Notes: a model not told the origin generated them from the letters alone. A stretch of 64,000 bases of DNA from Mucilaginibacter inviolabilis (GCF_011089895.1 NZ_JAANAT010000001.1:2666001-2730000); one strand, 5' to 3'. Shown: positions 15,755 through 24,139, counted from the first letter of the stretch. Numbers and translations are program-made.

Positions 15755-16192
15755 TCAATCAAAATCAACTAATTTGGTTAGGGGGCCTATAGCCTGTTTA
15801 AGTAATACTTTTTCCTCCGCGGTACAAGTGGCATCCAATGCTTTGTTCAACCATTCGTTGCGCTCGTTACGGATCTGGTAAAGCAGCGTACGACCCAGAT
15901 CAGACAGCGTGATAATAGCCTTGCGCTTATCCGTTTCAGAAATACGCCTTTTGATCAGATCCATCTGTTGTAGCTTGCTCAGTATTTGCGACATGCTTTG
16001 CGTAGTGATCTTTTCCATCGCGGCCAGTTCATTGGGCAGCAATTCCTGGTGCTTATCCAAAAGGGCGATGATGGAACGCTCGGTAAGCGACAGTTTATCG
16101 GCTGAGGATGATTGCTTCCGCAATTTCTTAATCAGCCGTGTTACTACGGTACGCAGCTCAGAAGCCAGCAGGGTATCTTTTTGCTTTGTCAT
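15755..16192 (-). CDS. MarR-family regulator of the adjacent MFS exporter (145 aa)
   Basis: Normal MarR length. Winged helix: SLTERSIIALLDKHQELLPNELAAMEKITTQSMSQILSKLQQMDLIKRRISETDKRKAIITLSDLGRTLL, with the wing D-K-R-K-A. Its gene is followed after about 50 bp by the MFS exporter. The promoter carries an 18-bp perfect palindrome next to a -7 box, so autorepression and repression of the exporter are likely, with relief by a ligand (drug or metabolite). This is the common MarR-exporter arrangement. Confidence 0.87.
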   Translation of the reverse strand: MTKQKDTLLASELRTVVTRLIKKLRKQSSSADKLSLTERSIIALLDKHQELLPNELAAMEKITTQSMSQILSKLQQMDLIKRRISETDKRKAIITLSDLGRTLLYQIRNERNEWLNKALDATCTAEEKVLLKQAIGPLTKLVDFD

Positions 16193-16202
16193 AATTTATT
16201 AA

Positions 16203-16232
16203 GTAAACTTATAAGTTTACCTTACAAAGGTA
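16203..16232 (-). promoter_or_regulatory. MarR promoter with palindromic operator
   Basis: GTAAACTTATAAGTTTAC (16203-16220) is a perfect 18-bp palindrome. On the minus strand a -7 box TACCTTTG (complement of 16225-16232) lies just upstream, so the palindrome covers the expected start of transcription, 10 bp before the coding region. This is the classical place for a MarR operator. Confidence 0.75.
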
Positions 16233-16327
16233 ATTATTGTTTTATCTGCTTAAAGTCATAAAGAAAAAGGAGGGTCGTTATCAAGAATTGGGGGTCTCCA
16301 TAAAATTTCGTATATTGTATAAATCAT

Positions 16328-16360
16328 AGCCCGATGCTCTTTTACCCAGAGCACCGGGCT
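16328..16360 (+). terminator. Orphan hairpin with terminator features
   Basis: AGCCCGATGCTC and GAGCACCGGGCT form an 11-12-bp stem (one mismatch) around a loop, followed by GTTTTGTT on the plus strand. No plus-strand gene ends before it within 1.9 kb. The rest of the 490-bp gap (16193-16682) is AT-rich and holds two copies of GTTTTTGAGCAG (near 16535 and 16574). Confidence 0.55.
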
Positions 16361-16682
16361 GTTTTGTTAAGGATAAAACCAGGCTAAAAACCGACCACTT
16401 TCCGTGTATTAAATTAATAATCAATCATTTAATACTTTTTAAAGTTTTCAAAACATATCAAAATCAAGCTAAAATTTGTTAAAAAGTGTTAAAACGAGGT
16501 TTTTTTGAACAGTTTTAGGCGCTTTTTGCCCCGTTTTTGAGCAGAAAAATGTTAAAATTTAAGGTTTAAAAAGTTTTTGAGCAGGGTCGCGGTCCTGTCA
16601 TCAGAAAAATCAAGGTCATCAAAAATTACTTCGGTGTTAAATATTTGTCGACACAAAACCACATTTTTGTAGTGCGTAAACT

Positions 16683-17075
16683 ATGGAGCCCAAACACGAC
16701 ATAACCACCCTGGATGATATCAAACTACTGGTAGATACTTTTTATACCCAGGTAGCAACCGATGCCCTGCTGGCCCCCATATTTACCGAACGCCTGGGTG
16801 AGCACTGGCTACCGCACCTCCAAAAAATGTATACCTTTTGGCAAACCGTGTTACTGGAGCAGTATACCTACAACGGAGCCCCTTTTCCGCCCCATGCCAA
16901 CTTACCGGTGGCCGAGCAGCACTTTGATGCCTGGCTTAACCTGTTCTCGGTCACGGTAGATAGTTTATTTCTGGGCCCAAAAGCCGATGAAGCTAAATGG
17001 CGCGCGGGTAAAATGGCCCAGATGTTCCAGCTCAAAATAGCGCACTTCAAAAACAACCCGCGGAATATATTATAG
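16683..17075 (+). CDS. Group III truncated haemoglobin (130 aa)
   Basis: The sequence follows the group III (P-type) truncated globin plan: LVDTFYTQVATDALLAPIF in helices A/B, HWLPHLQKMYTFWQTVLL in B-E with the aromatic haem pocket, then HANLPVAEQHFDAWLNLFSVTVDSLF, where H80 is the proximal haem ligand. Cytoplasmic haem protein; such globins are linked to oxygen/peroxide or NO chemistry, but roles differ. The GH25 gene begins 43 bp downstream but has its own -7 box. Confidence 0.88.
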   Translation: MEPKHDITTLDDIKLLVDTFYTQVATDALLAPIFTERLGEHWLPHLQKMYTFWQTVLLEQYTYNGAPFPPHANLPVAEQHFDAWLNLFSVTVDSLFLGPKADEAKWRAGKMAQMFQLKIAHFKNNPRNIL

Positions 17076-17106
17076 CGGAATTACCTGCGTATAAGGGCAT
17101 TTTTTG

Positions 17107-17114
17107 TAAATTTG
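17107..17114 (+). promoter_or_regulatory. -7 box TAAATTTG, 4 nt before the GH25 GTG start
   Basis: An exact TAnnTTTG match directly before the start codon. Transcription would begin at about 17118-17122, so the message could be leaderless. Confidence 0.5.
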
Positions 17115-17118
17115 CATC

Positions 17119-18021
17119 GTGCCGCCTATCGAAAAAAAAGTTACTGAAATCCCAAATCCCTTCGTCCCGGTGAAAAAGAAAGCTCCCGCTAAAAGGAAAA
17201 CCGTGACCCAAAAGAAAAAGGAGCAAAAAAACACCATATACTGGCGAATAGCCATAGCCGGACTATTACTTATACTGCTTTCGCCATTTTACTATGGGTA
17301 TGTTTTACGGAGTTTCAGCGCTACCTGGCGTTGGGTACTGGATATTGGGCAGGATACCCGGTATCGTACCTATAAAAGCTTTAATGTGCGTATCCCGGCA
17401 GGTTTTACCGTTCATGGTATCGACGTATCTTCGTACCAGGGCAAAATAAACTGGCAAAAGGTAAAAGCCATGAATGATGATGATGTGCACATCACTTTTG
17501 CCTTTATCAAGGCTACAGAGGGCGTTTTAAGCGTCGACCCCTACTTTCAGCGTAACTGGCGCGAAGCACCTAAAGCCGGGATCATCTGCGGGGCTTATCA
17601 TTATTTTCTGCCGCAAAAAAGTGGCATATGGCAAGCAAGGTTCTTCCTGCAGACTGTAAAAATAGAAAAAGGCGATCTGCCTATGGTGGTTGACGTAGAA
17701 CAGCTTTACAGAACACCGCCGGCCAAAATGCGCGAACAACTGATGTCCTTTATTAATCACATTGAGAATAAAACAGGCGTAAAACCTATTATTTATACCA
17801 ACATCAGCTTTTACCAGGATTACCTGCAAGGCTACTTTGATGATTATACGCTTTGGATAGCGCATTATTACCAGCCGGTGCTAAACATCAGCAACAAAAC
17901 CAACTGGCAGTTTTGGCAACACTCTGATAAAGCACGTATTAACGGCATCAACCAAAAAGTTGATTTTAATATATTCAGGGGTGATAGCCTAGCCTTCCGG
18001 AAATTACTCATTAGTCAATGA
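17119..18021 (+). CDS. Membrane-anchored GH25 lysozyme-like muramidase (300 aa)
   Basis: A lysine-rich cytoplasmic tail (residues 1-40) and one membrane helix (about 41-62) precede a GH25 domain. GH25 marks: HGIDVSSYQGKINW (catalytic D102), FAFIKATEG, GAYHYFLP, MVVDVEQ (D192 and E194), IIYTNISFY, LWIAHY, FWQHS and VDFNIFRGD. It should cleave the MurNAc-GlcNAc bond of peptidoglycan while anchored in the inner membrane with the domain in the periplasm. The start is a GTG; no ATG occurs before residue 117. No phage genes are nearby, so a housekeeping wall-remodelling enzyme is more likely than an endolysin. Confidence 0.88.
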   Translation: MPPIEKKVTEIPNPFVPVKKKAPAKRKTVTQKKKEQKNTIYWRIAIAGLLLILLSPFYYGYVLRSFSATWRWVLDIGQDTRYRTYKSFNVRIPAGFTVHGIDVSSYQGKINWQKVKAMNDDDVHITFAFIKATEGVLSVDPYFQRNWREAPKAGIICGAYHYFLPQKSGIWQARFFLQTVKIEKGDLPMVVDVEQLYRTPPAKMREQLMSFINHIENKTGVKPIIYTNISFYQDYLQGYFDDYTLWIAHYYQPVLNISNKTNWQFWQHSDKARINGINQKVDFNIFRGDSLAFRKLLISQ

Positions 18022-18068
18022 TTTTTTGTAACGGGGAAGCAACTGCAAACGTCAATAAAATAAAACCT

Positions 18069-18560
18069 ATGAAAACACCGGCATACCGTTTCCTGATAGC
18101 TGCAGCTTTTTTAATATCCAGCATAATTTCAGCTCAAAACGTACAGGCTCAGGCCACCCAAAAACATGTTGACCAAAAGCTGTACAACACCATTTTACAT
18201 ATGGACAGCGTTTGCTTTGATGCTTATAATAACCACGATATACAAACGCTAAAAAAAGTATTTTCTGAAAATTTAGAGTTTTACCATGACCTGGGCGGTC
18301 TCACCAACTATGAACAAAACATACAGGCGTTTGAAAGGATTTTCGTTCAAAATAAAGTCTCAGGTATGAAAAGGGAGCTGGTAAAAGGCAGCCTGGAAGT
18401 TTATCCTATTAAAGATTATGGCGCTATTGAAGTTGGCGTACACCGCTTCACACATGTGGAAAATGGCCAACAGGTGGTTGGTCTGATGAAGTTTTTACAT
18501 GTATGGCAATTCAAAAACAATGAATGGAAAATTACCCGGATAATCAGCTATGATCATTGA
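18069..18560 (+). CDS. Secreted DUF4440/SnoaL-like protein (163 aa)
   Basis: The start at 18069 gives a signal peptide (MKTPAYRFLIAAAFLISSIISA, then QNVQA). The mature part shows the DUF4440 pattern MDSVCFDAYNNHDIQTLKKVFSENLEFYHDLGGLTNYEQNIQAF and ends VWQFKNNEWKITRIISYDH. This is an NTF2-like fold protein exported to the periplasm. Function unknown. It starts 47 bp after the GH25 stop. An upstream in-frame ATG at 18018 overlaps the GH25 gene and gives no signal peptide. Confidence 0.72.
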   Translation: MKTPAYRFLIAAAFLISSIISAQNVQAQATQKHVDQKLYNTILHMDSVCFDAYNNHDIQTLKKVFSENLEFYHDLGGLTNYEQNIQAFERIFVQNKVSGMKRELVKGSLEVYPIKDYGAIEVGVHRFTHVENGQQVVGLMKFLHVWQFKNNEWKITRIISYDH

Positions 18561-18623
18561 TATGAACTAACGACTACACAATTCCTTATTACGCCTTATC
18601 TTTATAACTAAATAACCTTGTAT

Positions 18624-19112
18624 ATGAAGAAGTTCCTGCTGATCCTCATCATTTCAAACGTATCATCTGCCTGCGTGTGCTATGCACAACATACAGGCAC
18701 GTCGCACACTCAGCTTAAAAAAGCCACCTGGCTATTAGGCGACTGGCAAAACAAAACACCAAGGGGCATAACTGTGGAGAGTTGGAAAAAACTGAACGAC
18801 TCCACCTACCTGGCTAAAAGTTACCAATTAAGGGGACTGGATACTGTCTCTTCTGAACATGTGCGGCTGGAAGAGCATCATGGTAATCTTTATTATATCC
18901 CTACCGTTAAAAATCAAAACGATGGTAAACCGGTGATTTTCAAGATGACCGCCTCATCGGCTGATAGTTTTATTTTCGAAAATCCCGAACATGATTTTCC
19001 GCAAAAGATCACGTATAACCGTATCGGCAAAGACAGCGTGGCGGCCGAAATTTCAGGAACATACAAAGGGAAACAACGCGCCATCAAATTTCCGATGGGC
19101 AGGGTCAAATAA
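18624..19112 (+). CDS. Secreted DUF6265-like protein (162 aa)
   Basis: Signal peptide at MKKFLLILIISNVSSACVCYA. The mature part has the motif KKATWLLGDWQNKTPRGITVESWKKLNDSTYLAKSYQL and HDFPQKITYNRIGKDSVAAEISGTYKGK, matching the small beta-barrel family DUF6265 (WLLG-W-x-E-W-x-p). This is a lipocalin-like exported domain with unknown ligand. Start taken at 18624; a Met two codons earlier is possible. Lies 63 bp after the DUF4440 gene and may be co-transcribed. Confidence 0.68.
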   Translation: MKKFLLILIISNVSSACVCYAQHTGTSHTQLKKATWLLGDWQNKTPRGITVESWKKLNDSTYLAKSYQLRGLDTVSSEHVRLEEHHGNLYYIPTVKNQNDGKPVIFKMTASSADSFIFENPEHDFPQKITYNRIGKDSVAAEISGTYKGKQRAIKFPMGRVK

Positions 19113-19251
19113 AGTATACCTCAGAACAATACAGCCATCAAGCGTACCGCATTGTTATAATTTATTTTTTTGAAGGAATGTCCAATTAGTGAAACCTCAC
19201 TTGATATGATGGTATAATTCATTAATCAGATAACCTTTAAAAATTAAAAAA

Positions 19252-19593
19252 ATGAAAGATTACGCATTAATTTTCAGACATGAAGATGGTCAAAAAGTGG
19301 CCTCTCCAGAACAGATACAAATCTGGATGAAACAAACCATGGATTGGATAAGCACTATTGCGGCTAAAAACAAATTTGTAAGCGGTACCGGGTTACCCTT
19401 TGATGATGCCCGGGTTGTGCATGCCAACAGAACGGTTACCAATGGCCCTTTCGGCGAAATCAAAGAAACCTTAGGTGGCTATATTATTGTAAAAGCCGAC
19501 ACCGTTGATGAGGCGGTTGAATTTGCAAAAGGCTGCCCGGTTTTACAAGGCGAAGGTAATACTGTTGAGGTTAGAACAATTGCCAATCACTAA
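19252..19593 (+). CDS. YCII-related domain protein, second copy (113 aa)
   Basis: Same length and layout as the protein at 2066-2407: MKDYALIFRHEDGQ, FVSGTGLPFDDARVV, GGYIIVKADTVDEAVEFAKGCPVLQGEGNTVEVR. The D-EA-x-A-x-x-CP helix is the family hallmark. Clearly paralogous but well diverged, and here with no adjacent regulator. Cytoplasmic; function unknown. Ends in a strong terminator shared with the convergent DUF2807 gene. Confidence 0.78.
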   Translation: MKDYALIFRHEDGQKVASPEQIQIWMKQTMDWISTIAAKNKFVSGTGLPFDDARVVHANRTVTNGPFGEIKETLGGYIIVKADTVDEAVEFAKGCPVLQGEGNTVEVRTIANH

Positions 19594-19623
19594 CCTTAAA
19601 AGTTAATTTGACAAGCTTGCTCA

Positions 19624-19666
19624 AAACAGAAAAACCGTTAGCGCTATGCCAACGGTCTTTCTGTTT
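19624..19666. terminator. Bidirectional terminator between convergent genes
   Basis: AAACAGAAA (19624-19632) pairs with TTTCTGTTT (19658-19666), and the inner CCGTT/AACGG pair extends the stem with small bulges. It lies between the convergent YCII and DUF2807 genes and can serve both. Confidence 0.75.
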
Positions 19667-19683
19667 CTATAAATTAAGGGAGA

Positions 19684-20385
19684 TTAATTTACTTTATTTA
19701 CCCTGCCCGAGCCGGTGTATTTGGTTTCGGCTATGGTAGCATTTCCGGAGTAGGTTACACCACCAGAACCAGTAATACGTGCAGATACGGTTTTATTGGC
19801 GATGACAGAAATACTGCCTGAACCGCTGATAGTAGCCGCAAGTGTTTCTGTAGTTAAGTTAGTACCGTTGATCTCGCCAGAACCACTAATGCGAAATTCA
19901 GCCTCATTGGTACTCCCTTTAATGTGTATACCTCCGGAACCGCTGATACGTGTTTCTAAAGTGGATGCTTTTACAGCCACACGCATATTACCGGAGCCGC
20001 TAAGTATTACTTTAACATTTTGACCTGTTAATGCACCATCCAAATCCAGATTACCGGAGCCGCTGTTGGCCAAAGCGCTGAGCGATTTAGCAGTTACATA
20101 AATATCTCCGCGTTTGATGTTATGATTACGTAAGGAAAAATTATTGCGGAAGCCTATTTTTAAAACTCCGCCTTCTACCTCGGTTTTAACGTCATTTACT
20201 ACATCGTCATCCACATCAAGCCTAACACTTTCGGTGCCGGTAATTTTAACGTGTACATTAAAAGGGCCGCCCGATTCGATACTGCTAAATCCAGATACAG
20301 ACCTGCTTTGCCCGTTTTGAGCGAAGCCATTTAAGGTCAGCATAGTCATGGCCGACATAAAGAGGATAAAGAATTTTCTTTTCAT
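19684..20385 (-). CDS. DUF2807 head-GIN-domain beta-helix protein (233 aa)
   Basis: Signal peptide (MKRKFFILFMSAMTMLTLNGFA) followed by the GIN-type opening SVSGFSSIESGGPFNVHVKITGTESVRLDVDDDVVNDVKTEV. Next come many regularly spaced SGSG turns (GSGNLDLDG, SGSGNMRV, SGSGGIHIKG, SGSGEINGT, SGSGSISV, TGSGGVTYSG, TGSGRVN). Each turn closes one coil of a right-handed parallel beta-helix. Exported; proposed as adhesin-like or envelope-stress related in the family, but experimentally vague. Confidence 0.85.
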   Translation of the reverse strand: MKRKFFILFMSAMTMLTLNGFAQNGQSRSVSGFSSIESGGPFNVHVKITGTESVRLDVDDDVVNDVKTEVEGGVLKIGFRNNFSLRNHNIKRGDIYVTAKSLSALANSGSGNLDLDGALTGQNVKVILSGSGNMRVAVKASTLETRISGSGGIHIKGSTNEAEFRISGSGEINGTNLTTETLAATISGSGSISVIANKTVSARITGSGGVTYSGNATIAETKYTGSGRVNKVN

Positions 20386-20519
20386 AATTCGATTGTTTTT
20401 TAGAAGACGTTATATTTTGCCAAATAGTTGCAATAAATAATAAGAGACGGATATTTTATTTCCAGAACAGGTTTTTTGTATTATTTTGGATGAAGTTAGT
20501 ATATAAAGTTCAGCAATAA

Positions 20520-21446
20520 ATGTCAGGTCGGCTTATTCATTTTAACAAAACGCGTATAGCTCCTACGCCAAGTGGTTTTTTACATTTGGGTAATGTTTTA
20601 TCATTTACCCTTACAACAGCTTTGGCCAGATTGCATAGAGCTAAGGTATTGTTAAGGATCGATGATATCGATCAAACACGTGCTGACGAAAAATATATAC
20701 AGGACATTTTTGACACGCTGAACTTTTTAGAGATCCCATGGGATGAGGGTCCACATAATGCCGGAGAATTTAAGGATAGCTACTCGCAAATGCACAGGCT
20801 GCCACTGTACCGGGAGGTTATTGAACAATTAAAGGATAGTGGATTGGTATTTGCCTGCACCTGTTCGCGGAAGCAGCTCGAGAAGGCACCTTGTACCTGT
20901 TTCGACCGTGAAATTCCACTGGATACAAAAGAGGCTGCCTGGCGCCTGCATACTTATAAAGCCCGGGAATTAAGCATTAGGAGCTATAACGATCAAACCG
21001 TGACTGCTGTTTTACCAGCTGATATGCAAAATTTTGTGATCAGGAAAAAAGATGCGTTCCCTGCTTATCAACTTACTTCGGTCATAGATGACCTGCATTA
21101 TGGAGTTGATCTGATTATCCGCGGCCAGGATCTTTGGTCGTCTACCTTGGCCCAGCACGAATTGGCATTGGCCCTGGGTAAGAGCGAATTTCAGGATATT
21201 ACTTTTTATCATCACCCTTTACTTACAGATGAGTTGAACCAAAAGCTTTCCAAATCAGCAGGGGCAACTTCTGTACTTTACCTGCGCCAAAGCGGCAAAA
21301 CCCCGGCTCAAATTTATACCATGATAGCAAATATGTTGGGGTTGAATATGATTATCAATAATTGGGAACAACTTGCTGAAATAGTATTAACTTTTTATAA
21401 AAACAACCCTGCCCCGGCAATTAACGGGGCAGGATTGCATAAATAA
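20520..21446 (+). CDS. gluQ: Glutamyl-Q tRNA(Asp) synthetase-like enzyme (308 aa)
   Basis: A class I synthetase catalytic core with no C-terminal anticodon domain. TRIAPTPSGFLHLGNV carries the HIGH-type motif (HLGN), LLRIDDIDQTR the glutamate pocket, IRGQDLWSSTLAQH the core, and KLSKSAG the KMSKS motif. A CxC...CxC cluster (CTCSRKQLEKAPCTC) is in the place of the zinc site of GluQ-RS. In E. coli the enzyme attaches glutamate to queuosine of tRNA-Asp. Because the C-terminus is also short, this rather than a full GluRS is preferred; symbol tentative. Confidence 0.72.
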   Translation: MSGRLIHFNKTRIAPTPSGFLHLGNVLSFTLTTALARLHRAKVLLRIDDIDQTRADEKYIQDIFDTLNFLEIPWDEGPHNAGEFKDSYSQMHRLPLYREVIEQLKDSGLVFACTCSRKQLEKAPCTCFDREIPLDTKEAAWRLHTYKARELSIRSYNDQTVTAVLPADMQNFVIRKKDAFPAYQLTSVIDDLHYGVDLIIRGQDLWSSTLAQHELALALGKSEFQDITFYHHPLLTDELNQKLSKSAGATSVLYLRQSGKTPAQIYTMIANMLGLNMIINNWEQLAEIVLTFYKNNPAPAINGAGLHK

Positions 21447-21449
21447 TGA

Positions 21450-22361
21450 TTAATTAGTACTTATACGATGTACACTGAGATTATCATAATAGATATAATC
21501 GGTAGTATTGGTTTTCCAATAATCCTGGCTTCCGCCTCTGAAGGTATGCCAGGTTAACTGGTCAATCATCCGTTTGGAATCGTTGGTTGTCCATCTGATG
21601 TCCTGATCAAGTAAAACAGTTCCATCAATAACAATCTGCGCGTGACCATTGGTATTGCTGGCGGTATTGCTTTTAATGTATAAATGCACATGATACCATT
21701 GCCCTTTAACCAGGGCGCCGCTCGAAGGATAGGATTTACCAAATGTATCGCCAAAGTTGTTACCTGACGAAGGGCCGCCATTCATATCCTTATAATAAAG
21801 ATAAGGTTGAAAATAAACCCTGTTTGGATTGGAATCAGGCGAGTACCACATCAACCGTAAGGTTCCGCCGTTACCATCCCAGGCAGCGTCTCCACCTGTA
21901 TTGTGTTCGCCTATGCCGAAACCAAAACCTACTTTACCGCCGCGGCCCCAGTTAAACTGGCTGTGAAATTTCACATCGTAATCCATCTCATAAGCGGTAC
22001 CAGCGCCAATACTGGTATTGGTTACCAAACCACCGGCGCCGGAAAGCTCATTGGGTAGCAGCGTAATCCTGCTGCCTACGGTATTATCTTTACCATTGGT
22101 GGTGTAAGCACGATCATTCCATGAACTGGTGTTCCCCAAATCGGCATTGGCTTGCGCCTGGGTGTAGGTAGCACCATTGGTACGATTGTTCCAGTTCACG
22201 GTAAAGGTATTATTAACCGCGTTGACTGCTAAATTAGGGCCATTTACAGATGGCTTTTCTTCAGCATTGTTGGAGTTTACATTCGCTTCCTTTTTGCAGG
22301 AGGTAAGCGAGAGACCGATAAGCATGATAGCTGCTCCCGATCTTAAAACGTTCTTTTTCAT
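21450..22361 (-). CDS. PL14-like secreted lipoprotein, possible polysaccharide lyase (303 aa)
   Basis: Starting at 22361 it has a lipoprotein signal (MKKNVLRSGAAIMLIGLSLTSC). The mature domain shows the jelly-roll pattern of polysaccharide-lyase-14-like proteins: YEMDYDVKFHSQFNWGRGGKVGFGFGIGEH, LRLMWYS, VYFQPYLYYKDM, GQWYHVHLYIKSNT, IDGTVLLDQDIRW, TDYIYYDNLSVHRI. Substrate (uronic-acid or other polysaccharide) unknown, and I cannot verify the catalytic residues. It converges with the gluQ-like gene with only 3 bp between stops. Alternative: a non-catalytic carbohydrate-binding lipoprotein. Confidence 0.6.
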   Translation of the reverse strand: MKKNVLRSGAAIMLIGLSLTSCKKEANVNSNNAEEKPSVNGPNLAVNAVNNTFTVNWNNRTNGATYTQAQANADLGNTSSWNDRAYTTNGKDNTVGSRITLLPNELSGAGGLVTNTSIGAGTAYEMDYDVKFHSQFNWGRGGKVGFGFGIGEHNTGGDAAWDGNGGTLRLMWYSPDSNPNRVYFQPYLYYKDMNGGPSSGNNFGDTFGKSYPSSGALVKGQWYHVHLYIKSNTASNTNGHAQIVIDGTVLLDQDIRWTTNDSKRMIDQLTWHTFRGGSQDYWKTNTTDYIYYDNLSVHRISTN

Positions 22362-22733
22362 AGTACTGGTTTTAAATGATAAATTGGTTATAGTTAAAAG
22401 TTGATGATTTGCTGCAGCGGTTTTCAACTGTAAAACTCAAGTTCATCTATCTGCTTTTGATAAGGTTAAGCTGATATCAATGAAATGTACAAGCATGGCA
22501 ATGCCCTGCGAAATGTGTTACTTTTTCAATTCCGTTAAATTTTTAATAAATAATTATTGATGTATTGATTGCGGTTTAAGCTCCAAATGAGTACTGACTT
22601 CCATTTGGCTAATTGGTATATCAAAACTATTTAACTAAAAGATAATATTGCAACAATACGCTGATTTTATTTGCGCAATCGTTTTCGCAAAGAATACCAT
22701 AACCACATCACTTAAAGCTAATTATAGCAAAAA

Positions 22734-22762
22734 GCCTGGAGACTATTAAATAGTAACCAGGC
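22734..22762 (-). terminator. Terminator of the aminotransferase gene
   Basis: GCCTGG (22734-22739) pairs with CCAGGC (22757-22762), with ACTATT/AATAGT inside. On the minus strand it is followed by TTTTTGC, as expected for an intrinsic terminator 42 bp past the aminotransferase stop. The rest of 22362-22804 shows AT-rich sequence with no gene that I can support. Confidence 0.65.
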
Positions 22763-22804
22763 AAATATTGAAGGGCGGGCGGATATCTTTTTAGTATTAT
22801 ACTG

Positions 22805-24040
22805 TTATAATATCGCTTTTAATGATTCGTTTTTTTCTGCTTCAGTTATCATGATATTTATTAATACCCGGCACATCGTATCTATCTCTTCTTCAGTATT
22901 GTAATAATGTACTGAGGCCCTTACTACGGTACTTAGCTTATACCTGTTCATATAAATGAGTGTTGATTTGGCTTTGCCTACCGATACATTGATCCGCTTT
23001 TCGGCCATTTTGTTTTTTACGGTCGCGCTGTCCATTCCCCGTACTGAAAAAGTCACAATACCACATTGCTGATCGCCTTTATCGTGAACTGTTACTCCTT
23101 CAATTCCTTCCAATTGCTTACGCATGGAGGCGGCTAACTGTTGTATACGGGGCCAGGTACGCTGTACACCGATATTTAATATATATTCAATGGCTTTACT
23201 AAAACCTAAAAAAACAGCACGGTTCTTTTCTGTAAGCTCAAAGCGACGGCAGTCATTTCTTATCTTATAGTCATTTTCTGTAACCCATTCTGCTGTGAAA
23301 CCATCCATCAGTATCAATTTCAATTTAGCCTGAACCTCTTTCCGTACATACAAAAAACCAGTTCCGCGAGGCGCCCGTAAATATTTTCGCCCGGTAACTG
23401 CAAGCATATCACAATCTATTTCCTTCACATCCACAGGAAGCTGCCCAATACTCTGACAAGCATCAACCAGATATAAAATCTGGTGCTTACGCGCTATCTT
23501 ACCTATTTCAACAACCGGAATGATAGTACCCGCTGTTGAAGGTATGTGTGTAACGGCAATCAATTTTGTTCTGGGTGAGATAGCATCCTCTAAGGCCTGT
23601 ACCGGAAAATTACCTTGTTCATCTGTAGGTATCACAATTATCTTTACACCATGAGTTTTCTGCGCGGTTATAAAACCCATCAAATTACTTAAATATTCCA
23701 TTTCTGAAGTAATGATCTCGTCACCTTCAATAAAAACAATACCATTAAATACCAGCCCCCAGGCAATACTTGCATTTTCCATAACTGCCACTTCATCTCT
23801 GTTGGCATTGATGAGCTTTGCAATCAGATCATAAGTATGTTCCATTTCCTTTTCATACTTATCTTCAGTTTCGTAACCACCATGGGTTGCCTCTTCCTGT
23901 AAGTAACTGATCACCGCATCAACAACCACATCGGGTGGTAATGACGAGCCGGCATTGTTGAAATGTATCCTTTCGGCAGTTCCTTTAGTTTCAGTCCTTA
24001 ACTGCTGTATTTCCTGCGGACTTAATGGTGTAATTTCCAT
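22805..24040 (-). CDS. Class V-fold PLP-dependent aminotransferase (411 aa)
   Basis: Fold-type I enzyme of the cysteine-desulfurase/isopenicillin-N-epimerase-like group. IHFNNAGSSLPPDVVVDAVISYL opens the family, VLVFNG... EGDEIITSEMEYLSN follows, then VTHIPSTAGTIIPVVEIGKIARKHQILYLVDACQSIGQLPVDVKEIDCDMLAVTGRKYLRAPRGTGFLYV. The Asp of VDACQS binds the PLP ring and the Lys of GRKYL is the Schiff-base lysine. Reaction (desulfuration, epimerisation, transamination) cannot be fixed. The start at 24040 fits the family opening. Divergent from a MocR-type regulator. Confidence 0.82.
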   Translation of the reverse strand: MEITPLSPQEIQQLRTETKGTAERIHFNNAGSSLPPDVVVDAVISYLQEEATHGGYETEDKYEKEMEHTYDLIAKLINANRDEVAVMENASIAWGLVFNGIVFIEGDEIITSEMEYLSNLMGFITAQKTHGVKIIVIPTDEQGNFPVQALEDAISPRTKLIAVTHIPSTAGTIIPVVEIGKIARKHQILYLVDACQSIGQLPVDVKEIDCDMLAVTGRKYLRAPRGTGFLYVRKEVQAKLKLILMDGFTAEWVTENDYKIRNDCRRFELTEKNRAVFLGFSKAIEYILNIGVQRTWPRIQQLAASMRKQLEGIEGVTVHDKGDQQCGIVTFSVRGMDSATVKNKMAEKRINVSVGKAKSTLIYMNRYKLSTVVRASVHYYNTEEEIDTMCRVLINIMITEAEKNESLKAIL

Positions 24041-24111
24041 ATCAAGTAATTGAATAATTTTATAATACAAAGTAAAAGCCCAGATCAACAACAAAACAGA
24101 TGCAGAATTAT

Positions 24112-24119
24112 TAATTTTG
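24112..24119 (+). promoter_or_regulatory. -7 box of the MocR gene
   Basis: TAATTTTG is an exact TAnnTTTG match, 20 nt before the ATG at 24140. It lies in the 99-bp divergent gap where a MocR protein would be expected to bind for both genes. Confidence 0.5.
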
Positions 24120-24139
24120 AACATAACAGATTTTATTAA

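Noticed and set aside
17119..18021. Prophage endolysin
   Set aside because: The GH25 protein has an N-terminal membrane anchor and no holin, structural or integrase genes are nearby.
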